Position numbers and translations under genes: made by a program
In this document: one piece after another, positions 11,198 through 20,926 of the stretch
Layout: every line of letters begins with the position of its first letter
How positions within the stretch are numbered: position 1 is the stretch's first letter
The notes under the pieces: generated by a model
What the model was told of the DNA's origin: nothing
Databases searched by the model: none
The model's input: only the letters and a program-made list of their open reading frames with translations
Source of the DNA: Opeltia flavorubescens
Lineage: Eukaryota > Ascomycota > Lecanoromycetes > Teloschistales > Teloschistaceae
Direction: 5' to 3'
DNA length: 64,000 nt
Assembly: GCA_000442125.1 (NCBI GenBank)
Contig: KE546979.1
Span: forward strand, 1,302,001-1,366,000

Positions 11198-11806
11198 TCA
11201 TTTCGCCTCCTCCATCGTCCCATTCCCCCCCTCCCCCTTCAACAACTCCACCCCAGCCACCGACCCCAAATCCCTCCCACCACTCCACCACCCCAACCTA
11301 AGAATAACCTGCCCCGCCCCCCCAATCCTGACCCGACCCATTAACCCCTCCCTCAAACATACCTCGAAGACCACCTTCGCCGCACGCGCAACATCCATCA
11401 GCGAAAACTCCTCCTGCAGATGCTCATACAGCGGCAACCTCCCATCCACATCCAAAGCAACCTGGCAAACCTTCTCCTCGGATCGGAACACCTTTGGTAA
11501 ACGTTGGTTCCGCGGGCCGGGGGGTACCGTGCGGCCCCAGGTTTTTATTTCGGCCCCGTGCGGGTGCGTTAATGCGAGGGTCATGATTTCGTGGATTATG
11601 AAGATGCAGTCGCGGGCGAGGGGGAGGTCGGGCCGGAAGGGTGGGATGGTGCCGGAGCAGACTGGCGTGAAGGGATAGGGATTTGCTAAGTTGTTGGGTG
11701 TGGAGGGGAGGTGGGATGATGGTGGTGGCGGCAACGCGGTTGAGAATGGGAGGGCGAAGAGGAGGAGCAGAGTTGCCATCGTGGATGAGGGGAGAGGGAG
11801 ACGCAT
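11198..11806 (-). CDS. Secreted four-cysteine protein, paralog B
   Basis: Unrecognised secreted protein of 202 residues. The frame is open further upstream, but the ATG at 11806 gives a signal peptide (MRLPLPSSTMATLLLLFALP, cleavage near TALP). It has a Pro-rich linker, then four cysteines: PVCSG, ARDC before IFIIHEIM, EKVCQVALDVDGRLPL and VFEVCLREG. The shared order TWGRTVPPG, LPKVF, C-x-V-LDVD, Gly-rich end makes it a paralog of 7644-8360. Single exon, convergent with paralog A. The block at 11971-12021 is conserved upstream. Role unknown. Confidence 0.75.
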   Translation of the reverse strand: MRLPLPSSTMATLLLLFALPFSTALPPPPSSHLPSTPNNLANPYPFTPVCSGTIPPFRPDLPLARDCIFIIHEIMTLALTHPHGAEIKTWGRTVPPGPRNQRLPKVFRSEEKVCQVALDVDGRLPLYEHLQEEFSLMDVARAAKVVFEVCLREGLMGRVRIGGAGQVILRLGWWSGGRDLGSVAGVELLKGEGGNGTMEEAK

Positions 11807-11970
11807 TTTTCTATTTCTTTCTCTTTTTTTTCCTCGAGGGCGTTGGGGATTGATGGTAGAGAGGCGTGTCGGGTCAGAATATTGGAAGCGGTAGTTTTCG
11901 AGGAAGGACGAGAAAGATGTATATATGTGAAAAGCGAACAAAGAAAAGCCTGAGGTCTGTATCTGCCTCG

Positions 11971-12021
11971 GCCTAATAGAAGCGCATTTGCGAACGACGG
12001 TCGTCAGAGTTCAAGCGACGG
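11971..12021 (-). promoter_or_regulatory. Upstream element shared by the secreted paralogs (copy B)
   Basis: Read on the minus strand it runs CAGCCGTCGCTTGAA, GACCGTCGTTCGC, AATGCGCTTCTATTAGG, closely matching 7470-7520. It lies about 165-215 nt upstream of the ATG at 11806. Confidence 0.6.
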
Positions 12022-12646
12022 CTGATTTTCGTGGAGAACCGACACATGATACTTATCTTTGGTCTGGATACTTGTATAGCGAATCTCGTCCATAAGAACC
12101 ATACTGATTTCAATGGTTAGGGGTCAATTTTTTCCGCCAGACATACTTCGAGGGCTTTCTTCGCGGCGATGGTAATATTATTTGGCCTGCCTTTGCCATT
12201 GCGCTGAGGCCTGAACGTTGAACCCGAGGTTAATAATCTTGACGCATATAGTCGTACTGTAGTAGTGGTATATCGAAAGAATATACAAGTGCATGTGGTC
12301 CATACACTGGAAAAAGAAATCTATAGAGAATGCCTAAATCGCCTGAAAGCTGAGGCTGATGCGCTAGAGCCAGATTGGGATTAGGTGAAATGATTCAATA
12401 AGCGAGCCAGTCGAGAAATAAATTTTGAAAACCAAGCAAATTGATAGATCTTACCGATAAATTCTATCTTATTATGGCTCGATATACAATGGAGAGTGTT
12501 CCACATAGCGTCGAACCCTCTGCTATACGTTCCGCAAAGTACTGTACAGCGACACCGGGTATTGAGGCCATCGAGGGGATCTGGTCAATTTGCGGATCAG
12601 TCCCACGCCCTTTTACTCTCTCGGCCAGTCTCGCAAGACCCAAGTG
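12022..12646. other. Intergenic, no supportable gene
   Basis: It holds the 5' flank of paralog B and the 3' flank of the zinc-finger gene. I see nothing else. Confidence 0.4.
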
Positions 12647-15607
12647 CTAATATAACAAATAGCGCTTGGCCTTCTGCCACAAGGACTCAATCGTCTGCTG
12701 CCGCTGCTGCTGCCGGCCCAGGGATCCCCTTGGCTTCTGCAGGCGTTTCAGCCAGCCCTCTGGTCGATCAGCAGGACATCTGTGCTGCATGAGATACACC
12801 TCAGTCAAATAGTACGCTTGTTGTGCATCCACAGCGGCATGATGATTCTTGCCCGCCAGCTCGTGCTGCGAGCTCATGAAGAGCGGGAAGAGGATCCCCA
12901 AAGCACCTGGCAGAGTTCGACCGTCAATCCTTGGAGCAGCCTTAAGATTGCTTCTGAAATAGGATAAGATAGGCAAACATCTAGAGTTATCGGGTAGAAC
13001 ATTAAATTGTCCTTCGGACTCGAGCCATCCGCGCAGAACAGATAGGTCGATAGGCGATAAATGCCACGTTACGAACCATGTCTTTGGCGACACTCCTTGC
13101 TCTCGAAGTCGATCCGCGACTTGACGAGCTGACATCCTGGAATCCTTGCAATAGTGCCGCGCGGTAGATCTTTCGATCATTAAGTCCATGTAGGCATCTG
13201 CTCTACCTCTCCCAGTAGTGGTGGCTATATATGTCTCTAGCTGATACCTGGTCCGACAATCCAGAGTGATATTGCCTTTGAAGTCGCACATGCCAATTTC
13301 AAAGACCCGTTTGGTGCTAGAATTGAACTCAAGATCCAAGAATCTGAGCTCCGATTCATCGGTCCTCCCTGCCTGGATCGACAGCAAGAGATCGAAAATA
13401 CACCTCACAGGCTCGTCCGCTACCCATGTAATAGCCAGTGCTGGGGCTATAAGGTTTGTGTAGTCTGGGTGGTCTGTAGAAGAAGCAGTCCACGAGGACA
13501 AGTGATATTGACATAGCCGCGACTGCCGGAAAGAAGGTTGAAAACAACTGTTTCCACTGCAGATCTGGGTTTCAGACTCTTCAAGAAGCATATGCTTCTC
13601 GATTAGGTATTGAAAGGTATAACTTGTCTGGCATTCGATACACCTAAGAGGGAGACGGATAATTTGTCCTTGACCTTCGATCTTGATTCGTGCTGTCTTA
13701 TAATCGAGTGTAGTACCATTTGGACATATTGTAGTTACGATCTTATTGACAATGGGTGACGGACCGGCACATTTCAGGCCAAAGAATTTATTGTTGCGAG
13801 TAGCCTGAGGAAATTCTGAGCAGAAATGGATCAGTCTTTCAAAATACGTGAAATAAAAATCGAGAAGTATACCGCGTATTAGTTGCTCATTTCTCTGTTG
13901 TACCGAGATACTATATGCCTCGATATGCTTGATATCATCGGCGATATGGGCAAAAGGGAAGAATTTATTGATTGAGTGTGCTGTGTAATCGCTTCCAGGG
14001 TCGCCGTGGTCCAGATCGTCTTCAGCAACGTTACTGTCCATCTCATCCATTCCAATCGTCCCGGAGACTATTTTCAATTGTGGCTCGGGAAGTGAGTCGC
14101 AAGATATATTTGGGTCACGCATGTGGATTTTGACATGAGAGCGCCGATATCCCCGTTTCGAGAACACATGACCCATGATAGTGCTCATGCAGCCCTGGCC
14201 CTGGACGTTACACATGTACCGGCTGTGTACATTGCGCGCATGCAAGCGTGCCTCGAGCGTGTCCTCGAATAGCACGTTGCAGCTAAATTCTTCCCGGTGT
14301 AGACAGGGGATCTTACCCCGGTGAGTCATATTGGCGTGCTTTGATGCCTTTCGTGGAGAGCTAAACATATGATGACAACTCTCCAGTTCTGCCGCAGGAC
14401 AAGGGTTGTTGTACGTCTTCATACCAGGGTGTTTCCTGTCGATATGATTACTCAGGCAGTGTTTAGTTGTGAACGTCATCTTGCAACTCGGGTAAGCGCA
14501 TTTGAAAACAACATTCTTGTGCGCACTCTCGGAGCCCAACACCTTCCCGCAGCCTGGCCACGGACAAGGAAAGTCCTTACCATTGTGTATTCTCAGAAGA
14601 TGTCTTTGAAGATTATTTTGGGTTCTAAAGGCCTTGCTACAGTCTTGATGAGGACATGTATGGGTATGGTGCTCAGCTCTCTGATGGTTGAATAAGGCGG
14701 ATTGATCTAAGAATCTCTCTTCACAATCCTCGAAGCAACATTGAGTTGAATGTCCTGATGACTGTTGCTCAGAATGAGCTTCTTCCATGTGCGCCTTCAT
14801 TGTCTGGAACTTCGCAAAGACCTCTCCGCAATTCTGTTGATAACACTCGTATGAGGGTTCGTGTGGATGTGTCTTGGTCATATGTTTCTGAAGTTTTCGC
14901 TTTGCACCGAATACCTCCCCACACCCAACCACCATGCAGTCAAAGGTCTCTCTAGAGTGGTCTGCCGTCTGATGGGCTGACTCTGATCCCGAGGTTAGAA
15001 AAACCTTTGAGCAATTATCAATACGGCATGGTATAGCTCGGTCAGCATGTGTCTCACGAAAATGTGTTTGCAAGTCGTCTTCAGATGTGAAGAGAATCTC
15101 ACATCCTTTGAGTAGACAAGCTAGAAAAGTCAAGTCGGGATGCTTCTCAATTCTGTGCTTGTTCCGTTGCTTGGTGTCAGTGAAGATCCGGCCACAACCT
15201 CCGGCGGAACAGCACCAATCTTTCTGGATATGCATGTTCCGCATGTGTTTCGCCTTTTCTTCCTTGGTGATAAAGCGCTCATGACAGTTGATGTAGCTAC
15301 ACTCGAGATTTGGATATCCAGGGTGCTTTTTGCGCAGATGTCCACATCGATTATGTCGAGCATTTCGACTGTTGCTTTGCCAATCGCAGCCTGGCACAAG
15401 ACATTCGATGGTCAGAGGCAATGGCTTAGGTGGGGCTCGCGATGGCTCTCCTGTCTCTGTCCTCTTGCTTCGTTTCGCAGCGGGTAGAGCATCGTCAATA
15501 GCGTCTACAGTGGACTCATGATATCTTCGACGCTTAGACTTTTGTATTTTAGTGATTGTTGTTGCTTGGGGATAGGGAGCGAGCGAGCGGAGAGAGTTGA
15601 CATTAAC
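12647..15607 (-). CDS. C2H2 zinc-finger array fused to DEDDh exonuclease-like domain
   Basis: The frame is open from 15607 down to the stop at 12647. Residues here count from codon 15419-15421. About 12 C2H2-type fingers fill residues 7-420 (C-x4-5-C ... H-x3-4-H, e.g. IPCRIDNCSKVF, YECYQQNCGEVF), then an acidic linker and a middle region of unknown fold. From about residue 694 comes a DEDDh exonuclease pattern: FLDLEF (D696, E698), SPIDLS (D792), and HHAAVDA (H860, D865; the HxAxxDA form). Such domains cleave RNA or DNA 3'-5'; pairing with fingers suggests a nucleic-acid-targeted nuclease, by inference. No in-frame ATG precedes the first finger; the upstream open part encodes a basic PAAKRSKR, a likely nuclear signal, so a short spliced first exon probably supplies the start. 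Confidence 0.75.
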   Translation of the reverse strand, partial: VNVNSLRSLAPYPQATTITKIQKSKRRRYHESTVDAIDDALPAAKRSKRTETGEPSRAPPKPLPLTIECLVPGCDWQSNSRNARHNRCGHLRKKHPGYPNLECSYINCHERFITKEEKAKHMRNMHIQKDWCCSAGGCGRIFTDTKQRNKHRIEKHPDLTFLACLLKGCEILFTSEDDLQTHFRETHADRAIPCRIDNCSKVFLTSGSESAHQTADHSRETFDCMVVGCGEVFGAKRKLQKHMTKTHPHEPSYECYQQNCGEVFAKFQTMKAHMEEAHSEQQSSGHSTQCCFEDCEERFLDQSALFNHQRAEHHTHTCPHQDCSKAFRTQNNLQRHLLRIHNGKDFPCPWPGCGKVLGSESAHKNVVFKCAYPSCKMTFTTKHCLSNHIDRKHPGMKTYNNPCPAAELESCHHMFSSPRKASKHANMTHRGKIPCLHREEFSCNVLFEDTLEARLHARNVHSRYMCNVQGQGCMSTIMGHVFSKRGYRRSHVKIHMRDPNISCDSLPEPQLKIVSGTIGMDEMDSNVAEDDLDHGDPGSDYTAHSINKFFPFAHIADDIKHIEAYSISVQQRNEQLIRGILLDFYFTYFERLIHFCSEFPQATRNNKFFGLKCAGPSPIVNKIVTTICPNGTTLDYKTARIKIEGQGQIIRLPLRCIECQTSYTFQYLIEKHMLLEESETQICSGNSCFQPSFRQSRLCQYHLSSWTASSTDHPDYTNLIAPALAITWVADEPVRCIFDLLLSIQAGRTDESELRFLDLEFNSSTKRVFEIGMCDFKGNITLDCRTRYQLETYIATTTGRGRADAYMDLMIERSTARHYCKDSRMSARQVADRLREQGVSPKTWFVTWHLSPIDLSVLRGWLESEGQFNVLPDNSRCLPILSYFRSNLKAAPRIDGRTLPGALGILFPLFMSSQHELAGKNHHAAVDAQQAYYLTEVYLMQHRCPADRPEGWLKRLQKPRGSLGRQQQRQQTIESLWQKAKRYLLY

Positions 15608-16349
15608 TTACTCCTTTGCTCAGCCGTTTCTTCATTATAGAGACTAATGTAGAAACACTTCGATAGAAAGCTAGAAGAAAGGTTGCTTCAGGAAGGAAAT
15701 TGTAGCAATTGAATTTCAATAATTGCAATCACTTCACCATAGTGCGGCTTTGCAGTAATAAGTGCTGTATTCCATCCGATAATGTGTAGTATCTTAATCA
15801 GCGTAATCAAAGCCGCTGTTGCTCAGCAACGGAACCTGCATGTAATTTGCTACAGATGGAAATGAGCTATCCCTCGTCTGGTTAAACGGCGGCGCATTTG
15901 GGAGTGGATCTCTGTAGTCCGTGCGCTTTTAGCACGAGGCTTTTAGCACGAGTAGATTTTTTTCTTGAATAATCTGTTACTTGGACTCAGATTTTGTGGC
16001 TCTTATACTGAAGCAGTTATTATATTATTCATGTAGTATAAAATCGCAAGAAAAAGCCTTTATAATCAATTAAGGCTTTTAGTAAAAAAGAAATATAATC
16101 GGGTTTACCGAGCAAAATCGTAGCCGGAAATCTATTCTCTAGCCCTATTAGGCTTAACCTGTGCGGGAACTAACGCGAAAAAGTAGTTTTCTTTCTTGGC
16201 GGGTAAGTACCCGATTCGAAGCAAGCATTTTCCAACCACTCGCTTCCGCACGTCCTAGCATATTGTCTATCGATAGTCAATCGCCACTCTTTCAAATTGT
16301 CGCTTTGCTTTCTTTCATAGTCGTTGTAGATTACCAAGAAAAATTTGCC
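15608..16349. other. Intergenic with AT-rich decayed tract and short direct repeat
   Basis: At about 15928-15953 GCTTTTAGCACGAG occurs twice in tandem. From about 15957 to 16140 the DNA turns TA-rich like RIP-decayed sequence, probably the remnant of a repeat. It ends about 200 nt before the ATG at 16350. Nothing in it resembles the N-terminal domain that classical LYS2 carries. Confidence 0.5.
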
Positions 16350-19300
16350 ATGACTATGGCCGAGCTGCCAGATCCCACGATCGACCTCGACTGGAGCGGC
16401 TACATTGGCGCAATCCACGAGCACTTTAACAAGAATGCTCTCGCACACCCTTCGCGGGCTTGTGTTACAGAGACCAAGAGCTCTAGGGAAGGCAATTGCC
16501 TGGTCAATATAAGTTTCTGCTGCTGACCTCTATCCAGGTCGCCAACGAGAACCTTTGACTATCGGCAAATATCAGCGGCTGCTAACACTATTGCCAACCA
16601 TCTACACGGTGCTGGCATCACCAATGGAGATGTGGTCATGATCTTTGCCAATAGAACCGTGGAGTTAATCTGTGCGTTTATGGGAGTTTTGGTGCTATCT
16701 GCTCTATACCCTTCAAATGAATTTTTCACTAACCAAAGATTTTAGGCTGCCGGGGCTACAGTCACAGTCCTCGATCCCATGTACCCGCCGCAAAGACAGC
16801 AGAGTATGCATACCCTGCTGAAATTTTGCTGAAGGAGCGATTCAATTAACGATGGATAGTCTACCTTGAGTCGGCCCAGCCTAAGGCTATGATTTCGATT
16901 GGCAAAACCATCGACGAAAATGGGTTCGTGTGTTCCGTGCCTGTGTTGTCGCAAACAGCCTCAGCTTCCTTATCCTACCGACTATCAGCTCCTCCACCAG
17001 ATCACCATCAACATCGCAACACTCCCGCTTACTAACATATCATCTTTAGTCCTCTTGCTCCCCTCGTGCAGAAGTATGTCGACGAAGAACTATCTCTCAA
17101 GACCCAGATTCCCGAGCTCCGAATGAGTGACGACGGTATCTTGTTTGGCGGAAAGAAAGATGGCACAGATATCTTCGACAGGGTACGCTTCAAGGCCTCA
17201 TCACCCCCCGACGTTCTCGTCGGCCCAGACTCTATTGGTGTCATGTCCTTCACTTCGGGATCAGAGGGAAGGCCCAAGTGCGTGTTAGGACGTCATTACA
17301 GCTTGGCAAAGTACTTTCCCTGGATGGCGGAGCGCTTCGACCTTGGAGCGGATTCCAAGTTCGCTTGCCTTAGCGGGATTGCCCATGATCCCATCCAGCG
17401 AGGTGAGTCTCTTGTCAGAATCATAATGTTCCGGCTTTAGTTTACGCCCTTTACACAGACATTTTCACGCCCCTGTTCCTCGGCGCTCATTTATTGATCC
17501 CGGCCAAGGAAGACATCGCCCACGAGAAGCTGAGCGAATGGATGCGAGAGTGGTCACCCACCGTCACGCACTTGACTCCCGCAATGGGTAATTTACTCGT
17601 GGCAGCATCTAGCGCCAAGTTTCCTTCGCTGCGGCACGTCTTCTTCGTTGGCGATGTTCTGACCACTCGCGATTGCAAGACCCTTCGGCATCTGGGGCCA
17701 GCATGCCGTATCGTGAATATGTATGGAACTACCGAGACAAGTGAGTAGACCTGAATCTACACGGGGAACGAGGATGTCTAACAATTATGTCGTAGGTCGA
17801 GCGGTCTCTTACTTTGAGATACCTTCCGCAGAAGAGGACCCCGCTGCTCTTGACTCGATGGGGGACACGATCCCCGCGGGATGGGGGATGCAGAATGTCC
17901 AGGTTCTTGTCGTATCACAGAAGGATCACAACAAGTTGTGCGGCGTCGGAGAAACGGGCGAACTGTTGATAAGAGCAGCCGGACTTTCAGCCGGTTACCT
18001 CAACGACCCTGCGAAGAACAAGGAGAAATTTGTCGACAACTGGTTTGTCGATAATAGGAAGTGGGTGGAGGCTGATAAGGCCAAGGACAATGGTGAGCCG
18101 TGGCGCGCCTTCTTCAATGGAGTTCATGATAAGCTCTATAGAACGGGAGACCTTGGCCACTATCTTCCCTCGGGAGCCGTGCGCGTATCTGGCCGAATTG
18201 ACTCTCAAGTCAAGATTCGCGGTTTCCGGATTGAGCTTAATGAGATCGATGCTAATCTAAGTGGCAGCCCCCTTGTGCGAGACTGCAAGACGCTCGTCAG
18301 GAGAAACGCCCACGAGGAGCCCAAGCTTGTCAGCTATATTGTTCCCGAGATCGCTGAGTGGAAATGCTGGCTGAAAGCCAATGAACAAGAAGATATCGAG
18401 GACGAGGGTATTGAGATAGGACCTACCGTCGTTTACCTCAAGAGGTTTCGCGCCCTTCAAGCGGTTATTCGTGACCACCTTAAGGATCGTCTCGCGTCCC
18501 ACTCCATACCCTCTGTGTTCATCATGCTACAGAAGCTCCCCCTTAACCCAAACGGCAAAGTTGATTCCCCGAATTTGCCTTCCCCCGATACGACGCAGAT
18601 AATGGATGAGGCCTCGGAAGAGGATCTAAAGAGCTGGGGCGCCCTATCAGAGATTGAAAAGGCTGTCGCCTTGCTCTGGTCAGCTCTTATCCCAGGTCTA
18701 AATGCCAAGACCCTCAGGTATGTGATGGATGAAAAGTCGTCAATGCTTTGCAGATGAACAGACAGCTGATCCAAGCTTAGGCTCACCTCAGACTTTTTCG
18801 ACTGCGGTGGGCACAGCTTACTCGCCCAGCAAATGTTGCTGTCTCTTCGGAAGGAGCTGAATGCGAATGTTCTTATCGGCGTTCTTTATCATGATCCGTC
18901 TCTGCGAGGCTTGAGTATTCAGGTCGACCGCCTGCGCTGTGGTAAGGCTATCGAAGAAAACAAGGAGACTCCATCGCCCTATTCTGAATCATTGGATAAG
19001 TTGGTGAAGACCTTGGACGCAAAGTACGAGACGGCGGATCCAGATATGTTGAGCCCGTCAAGCGGTGCCACGTTCTTCCTCACTGGTGCCACGGGCTTTT
19101 TAGGCGCATACCTGGCTAAGGATATCTTGGAGAGGGAGAACACCAAGCTTATCGCGCACATCCGTGGGGCGAAGGATGTTGCCTTTGCAAAGGAGCGCCT
19201 GATCAGATCCCTTAAGGGCTATTTGTTATGGCAGGACTTGTGGGAGGACAGAATCTCGTGTGTGCTTGGTGACCTATCCAAGCCTCGTCTTGGCCTCGAT

Positions 19301-20332
19301 GATGCCAGCTGGAACCACGTCGCTGAGACGGCGGATGTCATGGTCCATAACGGTGCTTATGTCCACTGGATTGCCCGATACGAGCAGATGCTACGCAGTA
19401 ACGTGCTTTCTGTTATTGATGTAATGAAGCTCTGTAACGAGGGCAAGGCTAAGCTTTTCACCTTCGTTTCATCGACTTCGACGCTGGACACCGAATACTA
19501 CTACAATCTCTCAAGAGACCAGGTTGCCATCGGTGGTCGCGGCGTGGTGCTCGAGGCAGATGATATGGAGGGCAGTCGTTATGGTCTAGGCACTGGTTAC
19601 GGCCAAACTAAGTGGGTCTCTGAGCAACTGGCTCGCGAGGCTGGCAAGCGTGGTCTCCGTGGCTCTATTGTCCGACCTGGGTACATTCTCGGCGGCCGCA
19701 ATGGCGTTTCCAACACGGACGATTTCTTGATCAGGCTCTGTAAGGGCTGTATACAGCTGGGCACTAGGCCGCGTATCACCAATACCGTCAACACTATCCC
19801 GGTCGATCACGTTGCCAAGGTCGTCATTGCCTCAGCCCTGAACCCTGTGCTGCTTGGAGTGAATGTCTGTCACGTCACGGCACACCCGAGACTACGTATG
19901 AGCGAATTCCTCTCAACGCTAAGCTACTACGGCTACGACGTGCATGAGATCGACTACGAGGAATGGAAAACGCAGCTTGAGGAGTTCGTCTCTGCTGGTC
20001 TGGTTGAGAAGGATCAGGAGCAGAGTGCGCTCATGCCGTTATTTCACATGGCCACGTCCGATCTGCCCTCAACCACACGCGCCCCTGAACTAGACGATAG
20101 GAACACTGTGGCAGTCCTCAAGAGCGACGCTGATCGCTGGACTGGCGTTGATGACAGCGCTGGCAAGGGCGTTGCGCGCGAGGATATCGGAAGGTATCTA
20201 AGATTTCTGGCAACGATCAATTTCTTACCTTGGCCGACGGGCCGCGGACACGAATTACCGCCTATTTCAGCCCATATTGCGCAAGCTCGAGTACAATGGG
20301 GAGTGGGTGGTCGTGGTGGCGCCGCTGTGTAA
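16350..20332 (+). CDS. Alpha-aminoadipate reductase-like (adenylation-carrier-reductase) enzyme
   Basis: Related to LYS2, which adenylates alpha-aminoadipate, loads it on a phosphopantetheine carrier and reduces it with NADPH to the semialdehyde of lysine synthesis. Exons: 16350-16486, 16538-16691, 16746-16803, 16860-16923, 17050-17402, 17459-17740, 17796-18717, 18781-20332; phases agree and give 1173 aa. Motifs: [61 protein letters not shown]; carrier [13 protein letters not shown]; reductase [29 protein letters not shown]. Oddities: it starts at the [10 protein letters not shown] segment, so the roughly 220-residue N-terminal domain of yeast LYS2 is absent; intron 1 needs a GG-AG boundary (16487-16537); RPKGV reads RPKCV and TTETQ reads TTETS. 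It may be a diverged second copy or a specialised reductase rather than the housekeeping gene. Confidence 0.85.
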
Positions 20333-20363
20333 TATTCACCCGTGCGGGAGATAATAACGCTAG

Positions 20364-20696
20364 ATGGATGTTGAAACTCAAGTGACTATTTCAAAAAGGA
20401 ATTCAATACTTTCACCCTCACGCCACCAATTTGAGCGCTTACCAAAGTTGTTCATATCGCCGGATATATACCGCCATATTTGCCAGGTTTTTTTGGACGT
20501 GGGTGGGACTTTACCGCTAAATCTATTAGTGCAGGAGAAGTTCACGCTTATGCGGTGTCGAGCGGGTCCGGGGGCTCTGCACGAAAGAATCCGAGGGACG
20601 GCGGGAAAGGTGATACGTTCAAAGCTCGACCCAACGATCCTCGTTAGATATGTACAGAGAACCCTTCGAAGAATCGTCCCAACTCGCCAGATGTAA
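20364..20696 (+). pseudogene. Relic of the secreted four-cysteine family
   Basis: A 110-codon frame, just 31 nt past the reductase stop, whose residues from about 26 match the conserved core of the paralogs at 7644 and 11806: LPKLF, then CQVFLDVGGTLPL, LVQEKFTLM, and a Gly/Arg-rich tail. It has no signal peptide, lacks the first two cysteines and loses similarity before the last. It is best read as a 5'-truncated duplicate that no longer encodes a secreted protein. Confidence 0.6.
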
Positions 20697-20926
20697 CTTA
20701 TCAACTACAGACCTTCATTCTGTGTCGGCATGAAAGATTTCAAAGGAACATCATGAGTAACAAAAACACAATCTCATACGAAAAAAAAATATCCTTTCTC
20801 AATTCAATTCGGGAAGTTCGCGCAAGTCGATGCGGGCTAGAAAATAACTCTTCTGATTAATTCTTTTGAAACAATTCTTCATGATTATTTCACTTACATC
20901 ACGCTCCTCCTCCTCCACCCCTCATC

